Source: Sphingomonas sp. (GTDB taxonomy: Bacteria; Pseudomonadota; Alphaproteobacteria; Sphingomonadales; Sphingomonadaceae). Taken from it: a stretch of 64,000 nucleotides of DNA. The stretch covers positions 1,330,995 to 1,394,994 of the forward strand of contig JAHBZH010000001.1 in assembly GCA_019635535.1 (NCBI GenBank), read 5' to 3'. The notes beneath the pieces were generated by a model. That model worked only from the letters and a program-made list of their open reading frames with translations, searched no databases and was not told where the DNA came from. The translations under genes and the position numbers were made by a program. Positions 37,028 through 45,856 of the stretch are shown here, piece by piece; the first letter of the stretch is position 1, and each line of letters starts with the position of its first letter.

Positions 37028-37419
37028 GAATTTTTCTCGTCCTGGCTACCCTGACTGCCTGCGCTCCGATGCAGGGAGATTTCGATAGGCCTTCGGGCTC
37101 GGCTTTGTCCGTGACCGACGTGATTTACGGACAGCGGGATTTGATCGGAACGCGTATCGTCGTGCGCGGCCGACTCTCCAGATGCCAGCCGCTAAGCTGC
37201 GTTTTGCATGGTGTCGACGAGAATGGCCGGGAGCGATTCCTTTCAATCGGTTTCAGCGAGGCGTTCGACGCTGTGGCTCGGCGCTATGGCGGCCGGACCG
37301 TCGAGATCGAGGCCCAGCTAACCGACCGCTGCCTACCATCCCGCGATCCGGACATCATAACGGCATGTGCTGATCGCCCGGCCACCTTGGCCGATCCTAT
37401 CTTCATTCGCCTCCTCTGA
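37024..37419 (+). CDS. Small lipoprotein of unknown function inside the gcv operon
   Basis: 131 residues. The N-terminus [15 protein letters not shown] is a short lipoprotein signal (lipobox LTAC). The mature part contains an OB-like or beta-rich stretch, [22 protein letters not shown], and two Cys pairs that could form disulfides. No function recognised. It overlaps gcvH by 4 bases and precedes gcvPA by 11, so it is a real operon member although most gcv operons lack it. Codon use is less GC-biased than in the gcv genes, which suggests later acquisition. Confidence 0.8.
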   Translation: MRIFLVLATLTACAPMQGDFDRPSGSALSVTDVIYGQRDLIGTRIVVRGRLSRCQPLSCVLHGVDENGRERFLSIGFSEAFDAVARRYGGRTVEIEAQLTDRCLPSRDPDIITACADRPATLADPIFIRLL

Positions 37420-37430
37420 ACGGAGAACCG

Positions 37431-38789
37431 ATGCGTTACCTACCCCTGTCCGATCATGACCGGCGCGACATGCTGGCCGCTGTCGGGGCCAAATCGATCG
37501 ACGATCTGTTCACCGACGTACCGGAGGCGGCGCGGCTCAAGGGCACGATTCCGGGATTGCCGGACCATGCCAGCGAGCTGGCGGTCGAGCGGCATATGGG
37601 CGCACTGGCCCGCAAGAATATGGTGGCGGGAGACGTGCCCTTCTTCCTCGGCGCGGGGGCCTATCGCCATCACATCCCGGCGAGCGTCGATCATATCATC
37701 CAGCGCGGCGAATTCCTGACCAGCTACACGCCCTACCAGCCGGAGATCGCGCAGGGCACGCTCCAGGCCCTGTTCGAGTTCCAGACGCAGGTCGCGCGGC
37801 TCTATGGCTGCGAGGTCGCCAACGCCTCCATGTATGACGGATCGACCGCCTGCTGGGAGGCGATCGCCATGGCCGCGCGGGTGACGCGGCGGAAGAAGGC
37901 GATCCTGTCGGGCGGGCTGCATCCGCATTATGTCTCGACCGCGAGGACAATGGCGAAGTTCACCGGCGACGTGCTGGAGACGGCGCTGCCGGAGCTTTCG
38001 GCGGAGACCGATCTCGCCCGGCTGGCGACGGCGATCGACGGCGAGACGAGCGCGGTCGTCGTGCAATATCCCGACATCCTCGGCCGGATCGAAGACCTGT
38101 CCGATCTGGCGGCGAAATGCCATGCGGCGGGCGCGCTGCTGATCGCGGTGGTGACGGAGCCGGTGGCGCTGGGCGCTTGTCGGGCGCCGGGCGAGATGGG
38201 CGCGGACATCGTGGTGGGCGAGGGCCAGGCGATCGGCGTCGGCCTCAACTTCGGCGGGCCTTATGTCGGCTTGTTCGCGACGCGCGAGAAATATGTGCGG
38301 CAGATGCCGGGGCGCCTCGCCGGCGAGACGGTGGACGCGGCGGGCAAGCGCGGCTTCGTGCTGACACTCTCCACCCGCGAGCAGCATATCCGGCGCGAGA
38401 AGGCGACCAGCAACATCTGCACCAATGCGGGCCTGTGTGCGCTGGCCTTCTCCGTCCACATGACCCTGCTCGGCGAGAAGGGCTTGCGGCAACTGGCGGC
38501 GGTCAATCATGCCAAAGCGGTCGCGGCGGCGGAGCGGCTGGCGCGGGTGCCGGGCGTGACCCTCGTCAACGAGAGCTTCTTCAACGAATTCACGCTGAAG
38601 CTGTCGAAGGAGGCACGGCCGGCGGTACGCGCGCTCGCCGATGCGGGCGTGCTGGGCGGCGTGTCGCTCGGACGGCTCTATCCGGGCGAGGCGGCGCTGG
38701 CCAACGGGCTGATCGTCGCTGTCACGGAAACGGTGACGGACGAGGATGTCGAAGCCTTCGCCACGACGCTGGAAGGAGTGCTGGCATGA
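37431..38789 (+). CDS. gcvPA: Glycine dehydrogenase (decarboxylating) subunit 1
   Basis: 452 residues, the N-terminal half of the split P protein, which decarboxylates glycine using PLP. Recognisable motifs are [35 protein letters not shown] and [20 protein letters not shown]. The split gcvPA/gcvPB arrangement is usual in this group. The ATG follows gaacggagaacc; the stop overlaps gcvPB by 4 bases. Confidence 0.97.
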   Translation: MRYLPLSDHDRRDMLAAVGAKSIDDLFTDVPEAARLKGTIPGLPDHASELAVERHMGALARKNMVAGDVPFFLGAGAYRHHIPASVDHIIQRGEFLTSYTPYQPEIAQGTLQALFEFQTQVARLYGCEVANASMYDGSTACWEAIAMAARVTRRKKAILSGGLHPHYVSTARTMAKFTGDVLETALPELSAETDLARLATAIDGETSAVVVQYPDILGRIEDLSDLAAKCHAAGALLIAVVTEPVALGACRAPGEMGADIVVGEGQAIGVGLNFGGPYVGLFATREKYVRQMPGRLAGETVDAAGKRGFVLTLSTREQHIRREKATSNICTNAGLCALAFSVHMTLLGEKGLRQLAAVNHAKAVAAAERLARVPGVTLVNESFFNEFTLKLSKEARPAVRALADAGVLGGVSLGRLYPGEAALANGLIVAVTETVTDEDVEAFATTLEGVLA

Positions 38790-40453
38790 CGATCAACCGG
38801 AGCGGCTGGCGGCCCGAAACGAGCGCGGCGTCGAACGACGATGCCGGCGCGACCTTCACGGGCAATCGGGCGCTGATGCTCGAGGAGCCCTTGCTCTTCG
38901 AGATCGGTGATACGCGGACGACGGGCGTGGATTTCGATCTTCCCTCTCCCCTTGCGGGAGAGGGACAGCCGGCGCGCAGCGACGGCAGGGTGAAGGAAAC
39001 TTCATCTGTCACATCCCCTCACCCCAACCCCTCTCCCGCAGAGGGGAGAGGGGCTAGCCGCCTCGGCGGCCTCGATCGCAACAAGGAGATCGGGCTGGCC
39101 GGGCTGACCGAGCCGCAGACGGTCCGGCACTATACCCGCCTCAGCCGGCAGAATTACGCGATCGATCTCGGACTGTTCCCGCTCGGCTCGTGCACGATGA
39201 AGCACAATCCGCGATTGAACGAGAAGGTCGCGCGGATGCCGGGCTTCGCGGACGTGCATCCGCTCCAGCCGGTCGATACCGTGCAGGGCGCGCTGGGGGT
39301 GATCAACGAGCTGGCCGTGTGGCTGATCGAGCTGACCGGCATGTACGGCGTGGCGATGACGCCCAAGGCCGGGGCGCATGGCGAATTGTGCGGCATATTG
39401 TGCATCAAGGCGGCGCTGGAGGCGCGGGGCGAGGACCGCAAGGTCATCCTCGTCCCCGAAAGCGCGCACGGCACCAATCCCGCCACCGCCGCCTTCGCCG
39501 GCTTTTCCATCGAGAACATTCCGGCCAATGCCGACGGGCGAGTCGATCTCGATGCGCTGAAGGCGCGGTTGGGGCCGGACGTCGCGGGGGTGATGATCAC
39601 CAATCCGAACACCTGCGGCCTGTTCGAGCGCGACATGAAGGCGATCTCCGACGCGGTCCACGCGGCGGGCGGCTATGTCTATTGCGACGGCGCGAACTTC
39701 AACGCGATCGTCGGCCGGGTGCGGCCGGGCGATCTCGGCATCGATGCGATGCACATCAACCTGCACAAGACCTTCTCCACCCCGCATGGCGGCGGCGGGC
39801 CTGGCGCCGGGCCGGTCGTGCTGTCCGAGGCGCTGGCGCCTTATGGGCCGCTGCCCTTCACCGAGCGCTATGCGGACGGGCATATCACCCTGGTCGAAGA
39901 GGAAACGGTCGGCGACCGCCATCCCGACAGCTTCGGGCGGATGAGCGCGTTCCATGGCCAGATGGGCATGTTCACCCGCGCGCTCGCTTACATCCTGAGC
40001 CACGGCGCGGACGGGCTCAAGCAGGTCGCCGAGGACGCGGTGCTCAACGCCAATTACGTGCTGAGGAGCCTCGAGGGCGTGCTCGACGCGCCGTTCGGGG
40101 CGTCGGGGCCGTGCATGCACGAGGCCCTGTTCAGCGACAAGGGCTTCGCGGGCGGCCTCTCCACGCTCGATCTCGCCAAGGGGCTGATCGACGAGGGCTT
40201 CCACCCGATGACCATGTATTTCCCGCTGGTCGTCCACGGCGCGATGCTGATCGAGCCGACCGAGACGGAGGGCAAGGCCGCGCTCGACCAGTTCATCGGC
40301 GCGGTGAGGAGCGTGGCGCAGCGCGCCAAGGCGGGCGACGGGCGCCTGAAGGCCGCGCCGGTCTTCGCGCCGCGGCGGCGACTGGACGAGACGCTGGCGG
40401 CGCGCAGGCCGGTGCTGGTCTACAAGGAGCCGGTGCAGGCGGCGGCGGAGTAG
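38786..40453 (+). CDS. gcvPB: Glycine dehydrogenase (decarboxylating) subunit 2, with in-frame repeat insertion
   Basis: 555 residues, about 35-40 longer than usual. This is the PLP-bearing half of the P protein: the Schiff-base lysine is about Lys328 in [17 protein letters not shown]. Conserved segments are [23 protein letters not shown] and [14 protein letters not shown]. Between residues about 53 and 90 a Pro/Gly/Ser-rich insert ([11 protein letters not shown] to NPSPAEGRG) is encoded by a palindromic repeat of the same type as the two in glyS. The frame is preserved and the insert lies before the first conserved block, probably in a flexible N-terminal region. Confidence 0.97.
   Translation: MTINRSGWRPETSAASNDDAGATFTGNRALMLEEPLLFEIGDTRTTGVDFDLPSPLAGEGQPARSDGRVKETSSVTSPHPNPSPAEGRGASRLGGLDRNKEIGLAGLTEPQTVRHYTRLSRQNYAIDLGLFPLGSCTMKHNPRLNEKVARMPGFADVHPLQPVDTVQGALGVINELAVWLIELTGMYGVAMTPKAGAHGELCGILCIKAALEARGEDRKVILVPESAHGTNPATAAFAGFSIENIPANADGRVDLDALKARLGPDVAGVMITNPNTCGLFERDMKAISDAVHAAGGYVYCDGANFNAIVGRVRPGDLGIDAMHINLHKTFSTPHGGGGPGAGPVVLSEALAPYGPLPFTERYADGHITLVEEETVGDRHPDSFGRMSAFHGQMGMFTRALAYILSHGADGLKQVAEDAVLNANYVLRSLEGVLDAPFGASGPCMHEALFSDKGFAGGLSTLDLAKGLIDEGFHPMTMYFPLVVHGAMLIEPTETEGKAALDQFIGAVRSVAQRAKAGDGRLKAAPVFAPRRRLDETLAARRPVLVYKEPVQAAAE
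38942..39053. repeat. Palindromic repeat element inside gcvPB
   Basis: Left arm 38942-38964 (a hairpin by itself, ccctctccc/gggagaggg) and right arm 39028-39053 are inverted copies differing by one extra base. The arm matches the 19-bp end of element A in glyS (ccctctccccttgcgggag). The interior differs from the glyS copies. Confidence 0.87.
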
Positions 40454-40515
40454 TACGAGACACATCTGCTTCGGGCGATGCCGCGAACCATGACCGCCGG
40501 CCAAAGGGGGGAGCC

Positions 40516-40827
40516 ATGCGGACGACAATCTTCGCGATTCTGGGGCTGATCAGCGGGGCGCTCGTAGGCATTGCCGCGGCGTTTCTTCTCGTCGCGATCT
40601 GGTACGACGTGCTGGGATATGGCGCACAGGGCGGCGACGGCCTTTCGGGCCTGTCCAGTTTCATGGCGCTGGCGCTCCTGCTTGGGCTGGGCGGCGGCGC
40701 GGGCGGCGCGATCTGGCTGGCCCGGCGGGCCGGCGGCGGCGGACGGGCCAGATGGGTCGCTCCCGCCATCGTCGTGGCGCTGCTCGTCGTGGTACTGGGC
40801 CGCATACTCTTCGTCGGCATGATTTGA
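40516..40827 (+). CDS. Small three-helix membrane protein, unknown function
   Basis: 103 residues with three hydrophobic segments (IFAILGLISGALVGIAAAFLL, FMALALLLGLGGGAGGAIWLA and WVAPAIVVALLVVVLGRILF). The ATG follows aaaggggggagcc, an excellent ribosome binding site. No family recognised. It starts 62 bases after gcvPB and ends 2 bases before the GTG of the methyltransferase-like gene. Confidence 0.72.
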   Translation: MRTTIFAILGLISGALVGIAAAFLLVAIWYDVLGYGAQGGDGLSGLSSFMALALLLGLGGGAGGAIWLARRAGGGGRARWVAPAIVVALLVVVLGRILFVGMI

Positions 40828-40829
40828 GT

Positions 40830-41435
40830 GTGACCGACGATGCCCGCCGCTCCGCGCCGCACGTTGCGCGCAATGCCGGGCCGATCGCCGATGTGCTGCG
40901 CGATGTCCTGCCGGCATACGGGCTGATGCTGGAGATCGCGAGCGGAACGGGCGAACATGCGCTTCATTTCGCGCGGACCTTCCCGAAACTGCTGTGGCAA
41001 CCGAGCGATCCCGACCCGGCGGCGCTGCGCTCGATCGAGGCCTGGCGGGCGGAGGAAGGACTGTTCAACCTGCTCCCCGCCCTATCGCTCGACGCGCGCG
41101 CGGCCGAATGGCCGATCGAGGCGGCGGACGCGATCCTCGCCATCAACATGATCCACATCAGCCCGTGGTCGGCGACACAGGGGCTGATGCGCGGGGCGGG
41201 GCGGCTGCTGGCGGCAGGCGCGCCGCTCTATCTCTACGGCCCCTATCGGCAGGCGGAGGTCGAAACCGCGCCGAGCAACGAGGCGTTCGACGAATCGCTG
41301 AGGGCGCGCGATCCGGAATGGGGGCTGCGCGATCTGGCGGACGTGGTCGGCGAAGCCGAACGGCACGGCTTCGTTCTCGAAGGCGTGGTGCCGATGCCGG
41401 CGAACAACCTGTCGGTGCTGCTCAGGAAGAGCTGA
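40830..41435 (+). CDS. DUF938 family protein, SAM-dependent methyltransferase-like
   Basis: 201 residues. APHVARNAGPIADVL opens the protein, then LMLEIASGTGEHALHFARTFP, the SAM-binding motif I of the DUF938 family, and NMIHISPWSATQGLM further on. Substrate unknown. The GTG at 40830 is chosen because the conserved N-terminus follows directly. The end overlaps the convergent PAP2 gene by 14 bases. Confidence 0.86.
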   Translation: MTDDARRSAPHVARNAGPIADVLRDVLPAYGLMLEIASGTGEHALHFARTFPKLLWQPSDPDPAALRSIEAWRAEEGLFNLLPALSLDARAAEWPIEAADAILAINMIHISPWSATQGLMRGAGRLLAAGAPLYLYGPYRQAEVETAPSNEAFDESLRARDPEWGLRDLADVVGEAERHGFVLEGVVPMPANNLSVLLRKS

Positions 41436-42021
41436 GCGGCCGATCGAGGCGGTGGCCGGACAGGCGCAGCATCAGCAAGGTCCAGGCGAGGCCGAAGCTC
41501 CAGCCGGCGATCACGTCGGTAGGCCAATGAACGCCCAGCATGACGCGGGTGACGCCGATCGCCAGCGCCAAGGTGGCCGCCGCCCACATGGCCGTCGTCC
41601 GGCCCCGCGCGCCAAGCGGCAGCAGCACGGCGAGGCAGAGCCAGACCATCAGCGCATTGGCGGCATGGGCGCTGGGGAAGGACAGGTTGCTGATCATGAC
41701 GAGATGTTCGGTGGAGTCCGGGCGCGGCCGGCCGATCAGAAGCTTCTGCATCTCGACCAACACGCGTCCGGACAACGTGATCGCGATCAGCAGCAGCGCC
41801 CCGCGCCCGTCGCGCCGCCAGGCCAGCCAGGCGGCGGCGAGCGCGGTAACGGGCAGGAGTATCGCCGCGCCGCCCAACTCGGTCAGCCAGCGCGCGGCGA
41901 AAGCGAGACCGGGATGCCCGCCGGCATAAGCGAATTCCAGCAGGTCGCGATCCGTTGGCGTGCCGCCGATCAGCAGCATCACGCCCCAGGCGAGGGCCAG
42001 GCCGGCAAGGGCGAAGGGCAT
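41422..42021 (-). CDS. PAP2 family membrane phosphatase
   Basis: 199 residues with five to six membrane helices. The tripartite phosphatase motif is complete: KLLIGRPRPD, SFPSAHA and RVMLGVHWPTDVIAG (catalytic His and Asp). Members dephosphorylate phosphatidic acid, undecaprenyl diphosphate or similar lipids. The specific substrate is not readable. It overlaps the preceding methyltransferase gene by one base (TGATG). Confidence 0.93.
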   Translation of the reverse strand: MPFALAGLALAWGVMLLIGGTPTDRDLLEFAYAGGHPGLAFAARWLTELGGAAILLPVTALAAAWLAWRRDGRGALLLIAITLSGRVLVEMQKLLIGRPRPDSTEHLVMISNLSFPSAHAANALMVWLCLAVLLPLGARGRTTAMWAAATLALAIGVTRVMLGVHWPTDVIAGWSFGLAWTLLMLRLSGHRLDRPLSSS

Positions 42022-42884
42022 CAGCCCGGGCGGACCGCGCGCCAGGCGGGTCCGGTGCCCACCGCTTCGATCGCCGCGCCGGTGACGCGGCCTTCATAGG
42101 TCCGCCGCCCGTCGCCGAGATCGGTGACGAAACGGATGCGATCGCCCGCGATCCGGCCATGCTCGATCCGCGCCGTGGCATCGCCGGCCGTCGCGGTGCC
42201 GCCGAAAGTCTGGAAGCTCTGGTCGATCGCGAGCGTGGCGGTGCGCCCGTTGGCGGTCAGCGTCCAGTTCCCGGCGATCCGGGCGGGCACGATCCACAGA
42301 TAGACGGTCGAGGCGCCGACCGCCTGTCGCTGGTCGGCGCGCCAGTCGCCCATGTCGAAATCGTGGCTGACGACGCGCGCGCCGGGCTGCATTTCGGCAA
42401 GGATGCGCGGCCGGAGCTGCCGGTTGATCTCGCTGGAAAGATAGAGCGTAAGCACCTCCGCGTCGCCGAGCGGCGTGGTGAACAGGTCCTGGCGGCGGAA
42501 TTCCACCCGACCGGTGACGCCCGCCGCGCGGGCATTGTCGTTCGATTCGCGGATGCGGGCCGGATCGATGTCCACGCCCAGCCCATGCGCGCCATGGCTG
42601 CGCGCGGCGGCGATCAGGATTCGCCCGTCGCCCGATCCCAGGTCGATCACGTCGTCGCCGGGGCGAATCTGGGCGAGCGCGAGCATCGCATCGACGACTT
42701 CGTAATCCGTAACGACATAGGCCGCGTCGAGATCGGGGCGCTCGCGCACGAAGCGCGCCGGGTTGAACTCGGCCGGCGCCTGCTCCGCCGGACGCGATGG
42801 GCGGAGCATCGCGAAGCCGGCCAGCACCGCCGATATGATGACCGCCCCCGCCAGAACGGCGCGAACCAACGGTCTTGAACGCAT
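42021..42884 (-). CDS. Membrane-anchored class I SAM-dependent methyltransferase
   Basis: 287 residues. One N-terminal transmembrane helix (LVRAVLAGAVIISAVLAGFAML) precedes a Rossmann methyltransferase domain with DDVIDLGSGDGRILIAAA and GLGVDIDPARI. The C-terminal 90 residues form an additional beta-rich domain. The ATG at 42884 follows aaagggagtc. It is probably cotranscribed with the PAP2 phosphatase, so a lipid or envelope substrate is plausible but unproven. Confidence 0.88.
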   Translation of the reverse strand: MRSRPLVRAVLAGAVIISAVLAGFAMLRPSRPAEQAPAEFNPARFVRERPDLDAAYVVTDYEVVDAMLALAQIRPGDDVIDLGSGDGRILIAAARSHGAHGLGVDIDPARIRESNDNARAAGVTGRVEFRRQDLFTTPLGDAEVLTLYLSSEINRQLRPRILAEMQPGARVVSHDFDMGDWRADQRQAVGASTVYLWIVPARIAGNWTLTANGRTATLAIDQSFQTFGGTATAGDATARIEHGRIAGDRIRFVTDLGDGRRTYEGRVTGAAIEAVGTGPAWRAVRPG

Positions 42885-42972
42885 CGGCGACTCCCTTTGT
42901 GATGCAAAGACCTCTTTCCCTGCCGCGCGCACAATGTCACGACAAGCATTGTCGCAAGCGGGAGGACGAAGC

Positions 42973-43488
42973 GTGCAGGCGGACGAAACATCCGGTGAAG
43001 CGGGCGGGTTCCGCGAGGAAGCGCGGCTGACGCCGCTCCACTCGGACCAGATCAAGCTGCTGCGCATCCGCTTCGTGCTGGCGGCGCTGGCGGTGCTGGC
43101 TCCGATCGCGCTGCTCGATCTGGCGCCTTTGCGCGAGACGGCGCTGCCCCTGGGCCTGGCCCCCGGCATCGTCGCGTCGCTCGCTTTGGTCGCGGTCGCG
43201 ATCCTGCCCGGGCGGCGCTACCGGGCCTGGGGCTATCGCGAGGGCGCGGACGAGATTCTCATCCGCTCCGGCCTGTTCAAGCGGGTGAAGACGGTCGTGC
43301 CGTTCGGCCGCGTCCAGCATATCGATATCGCGCAGGGGCCGGTCCAGCGGCGCTACGGTCTCGCCACGCTCATTCTCCACACCGCCGGGACGCGCGGCGC
43401 GGCGGTGCCGTTGCCCGGCCTCGCTCTGGCCGAGGCGGAACGGATGCGTGATGCGATCCGCGCCCAGATCCGGCAAGATCTGCTGTGA
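42973..43488 (+). CDS. PH-domain membrane protein (YdbS-like)
   Basis: 171 residues. Two membrane helices (FVLAALAVLAPIALL and GLAPGIVASLALVAVAILPG) precede a bacterial PH-like (bPH2) domain: WGYREGADEILIRSGLFKRVKTVVPFGRVQHIDIAQGPVQRRYG. It is paired with a larger YdbT-like gene. The GTG at 42973 follows ggagga. The stop overlaps the next GTG by 4 bases. Function unknown; homologues occur as ydbS-ydbT pairs. Confidence 0.9.
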   Translation: MQADETSGEAGGFREEARLTPLHSDQIKLLRIRFVLAALAVLAPIALLDLAPLRETALPLGLAPGIVASLALVAVAILPGRRYRAWGYREGADEILIRSGLFKRVKTVVPFGRVQHIDIAQGPVQRRYGLATLILHTAGTRGAAVPLPGLALAEAERMRDAIRAQIRQDLL

Positions 43489-44963
43489 GCGACAAGATGG
43501 CCGAACCGCGCCGGCTTCATCCTGCGACGCTCGTCGTCCGCTGGCTCAAGATCGTGCCGCAAATGCTGGCGGCGTTTATCGGCCTCACCGTGGCCGTGAT
43601 GAAGGAAGGGGTTGGCGGCGCGCTGCTGACGGCGGTGCTGCTGCTCCTGGCGGGCGGCGTCTTCGTCGCGCTCGCCTGGTGGCGCTTCACCTATCGGGTC
43701 GAGGCCAACGAAATCGTTATCGAGAAGGGCGTGCTGCAGCGCCAGCGCCGGGTCATCCCGTTCGATCGGGTGCAGGACATCGCGATCGAGCAGCCCTTGC
43801 TCGCGCGCATCTTCGGCACGGCCCGGGTGACGGTGGAGACCGGCGGATCGGACAAGGAGGAAGGCCGGCTCGACATGATCGGGCTGGGCGACGCGCGGGC
43901 GCTGCGCGACCGGGTGCGGCGCGGCAAGGCGGGGGCGCCGGCGGCGGCGGACGCGGTGGACGCGCCGCCCGCCGAGGAGCCGCTGCTGTTCGCGATGGAT
44001 GTGCCCCGGCTGCTGCTCGCCGGTTTGTTCAACTTCTCGCTGGTCTTCCTGGCGGTGATCGGCGCCGTCCTGCAATATCTCGACCAGCTCGGGCTGGTGG
44101 AATGGAACCAGTGGTTCAACTCCGAGCGGGCCGATCAGGCGCTGCACATGGCGACGATGGGGACGGTGGCGATCCTGGCGGTCGCCCTTATCCTCGCTGG
44201 CATGGTCGCAGGCGTGGTGCGGATGGTTTCGGCCAATTTCGGTTTCCGGCTGACCCGGGCGGCGGCAGGCTTCCGGCGCAAGCGCGGGCTGGTGACGCTG
44301 ACCGACGTGGTGATCCCGCTGCGGCGCACGCAGGTCGCCCTGATCGAAAGCGGGCCGTTGCAGCGCCTGTTCGGCTGGCACGCCTTGTCGTTCCAGACGC
44401 TCGGCGCCGACCGCAAGGAGGGCGGCGTGCAGATCGCCGCGCCGTTCGCACGGATGGCGGAATTGCTGCCGATCCTGGCCGAAGCGGGCTTTCCCGCGCC
44501 GCCGCCGCGCACGGAATTTCACGGGGTGCCGCGCCGGGCGCTGCTGCGACGGGCGGGGCCGTGGCTGGCGTTGGCGGCGATCGCGACCGGCGCGGCCTTC
44601 GCGATCGAACCGCTCGCGGGGCTGGGCGGCGCGGCCTTGCTCGCTCTCGCTCTCGCCGCCGTGCTGCGCTGGCGCAAGCATGGGCATGCGCTGGACGATC
44701 GTGCGCTGTTCGTGCGGCATGGCTTTCTCACCCGCCGGCTGTGGATCATCCCGTTCGAGAAGGCGCAGACGATCAATGTGTCGCGCGGCCCGCTGCAGCG
44801 CCCGCTCGCGCTGGCGAGCCTGCTGGTCGATACGGCGGGTGGGTCCGGCCTCTACAATCAGGCGATCGTCGATCTCGATGCGCGGGATGCGGAGCGGCTG
44901 GCCGACCGGCTGCTCGCGCTTTTCTATCCGGCGCGGGCCAGGGCGCGGTTGCAACCGCAATGA
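43485..44963 (+). CDS. PH-domain membrane protein with three bPH2 repeats (YdbT-like)
   Basis: 492 residues. Three bPH2 modules alternate with pairs of membrane helices; each contains an RVIPFDRVQDI/VVIPLRRTQVALI/WIIPFEKAQTIN-type strand near residues 85, 275 and 425. GTG start coupled to the preceding gene (GTGA). The pair resembles ydbS/ydbT of Bacillus, implicated in resistance to some bacteriocins there. Any role here is inference. Confidence 0.92.
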   Translation: MSDKMAEPRRLHPATLVVRWLKIVPQMLAAFIGLTVAVMKEGVGGALLTAVLLLLAGGVFVALAWWRFTYRVEANEIVIEKGVLQRQRRVIPFDRVQDIAIEQPLLARIFGTARVTVETGGSDKEEGRLDMIGLGDARALRDRVRRGKAGAPAAADAVDAPPAEEPLLFAMDVPRLLLAGLFNFSLVFLAVIGAVLQYLDQLGLVEWNQWFNSERADQALHMATMGTVAILAVALILAGMVAGVVRMVSANFGFRLTRAAAGFRRKRGLVTLTDVVIPLRRTQVALIESGPLQRLFGWHALSFQTLGADRKEGGVQIAAPFARMAELLPILAEAGFPAPPPRTEFHGVPRRALLRRAGPWLALAAIATGAAFAIEPLAGLGGAALLALALAAVLRWRKHGHALDDRALFVRHGFLTRRLWIIPFEKAQTINVSRGPLQRPLALASLLVDTAGGSGLYNQAIVDLDARDAERLADRLLALFYPARARARLQPQ

Positions 44964-44985
44964 AACGGGACTGAAATAGGGGGCG

Positions 44986-45492
44986 ATGGCCGTGATGCGT
45001 GCCTTGCCTTTCCCTCGCGCCGCCGAACACGGCTTCACGCCCCTTCGGCGTTCCGCCGAACACGGCTTCACGCCCCTTCGGCGTTCCGCCGAACACGGCT
45101 TCACGCTTGTCGAAATGATGGTCGTGCTCGTCATTCTCGGTCTCGCGGCGGCGGCGGTCGTGCTGGTCATGCCGGAACCGGGCGGGAGCGTGCAGGCCGA
45201 AGCGGAGCGCTTCGCGGCGCGGGCCAAGGCGGCGCGCGACATGGCGATCGTCGAGGCGCGGGCGGCGGCGATCGAGGTGGGCGGCAATGGCTATGTCCTG
45301 TCGCGCCGGCAGGAAGGCGAATGGCGCGAGACGGCACGCTATGAATGGATACGCGGCACCAAAGCTGAGGGCGGGCGCACCCGTTTCGACACGACCGGGC
45401 TGGCCGATCCGCTCTACGTGATGCTGCGCCGGGGCGATGCTCGTGCGGCGATCGAGATCCGAAGCGACGGGACGATCCATGTCCGGCGATAG
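44986..45492 (+). CDS. gspH: GspH/FimT-type minor pseudopilin with triplicated leader motif
   Basis: 168 residues. The prepilin signature is HGFTLVEMMVVLVILGLAAAAVVLV, cut between Gly and Phe, with Glu at +5. Before it, two more copies of an 11-residue block (AEHGFTPLRRS) repeat the G-F-T motif but lack Glu+5, so they should not be processed. The result is a leader of about 40 residues rather than the usual 6-20. The body has the GspH domain (EAERFAARAKAARDMAIVEARAA). First gene of a gspH-I-J-K run, 22 bases after the PH-domain gene. Confidence 0.9.
   Translation: MAVMRALPFPRAAEHGFTPLRRSAEHGFTPLRRSAEHGFTLVEMMVVLVILGLAAAAVVLVMPEPGGSVQAEAERFAARAKAARDMAIVEARAAAIEVGGNGYVLSRRQEGEWRETARYEWIRGTKAEGGRTRFDTTGLADPLYVMLRRGDARAAIEIRSDGTIHVRR
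45021..45106 (+). repeat. 33-bp tandem repeat in gspH leader
   Basis: Two perfect 33-base units (45021-45053 and 45054-45086) followed by 20 bases of a third. Each unit encodes 11 residues, A-E-H-G-F-T-P-L-R-R-S, so the frame is unchanged by copy number. The same unit occurs in gspJ at 45888-45940. Confidence 0.95.
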
Positions 45493-45856
45493 GCGCTGCG
45501 AACAGGGCTTTACCCTCATCGAGATGCTGGTGGCGCTCGCGATCTTCAGTCTTGCGGCCTTGGCCTTGCTCCGGCTCGGCGGGGCGACGGCGGCGAACAG
45601 TGCGCGGATCGGCGAGCAGAATCTGGCCCGGATCGTCGCCGCCAATGTCGCCGCCGAGACGCTGACCGATCCGGCCGCGCCCGCCTTCGGTACGATGACC
45701 GGCGAGGCGCTGAACGGCGGCCGGCGCTGGAGCTGGACGCGCACCGTCGCGCGCTCGCCCGAGGCACGCATCCAGCAGATCGAGATCGCCGTCGCCGACC
45801 TGGACGGCGGCCCGGGCCGGGCACGGCTGACGATCTTCCGGCGGGCGGACCGATGA
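45479..45856 (+). CDS. gspI: GspI-type minor pseudopilin
   Basis: 125 residues. Leader MSGDRRCEQG is followed by FTLIEMLVALAIFSLAALALL, the prepilin helix cut between Gly10 and Phe11. The rest fits GspI. It carries no leader repeat, unlike gspH and gspJ. Overlaps gspH by 14 bases and gspJ by 4. Confidence 0.93.
   Translation: MSGDRRCEQGFTLIEMLVALAIFSLAALALLRLGGATAANSARIGEQNLARIVAANVAAETLTDPAAPAFGTMTGEALNGGRRWSWTRTVARSPEARIQQIEIAVADLDGGPGRARLTIFRRADR

Noticed and set aside
37024..37419. The small gene as a missing L protein or lipoate enzyme of the glycine system
   Set aside because: It has a lipoprotein signal and no FAD, NAD or lipoyl motif; it is not a cleavage system enzyme.
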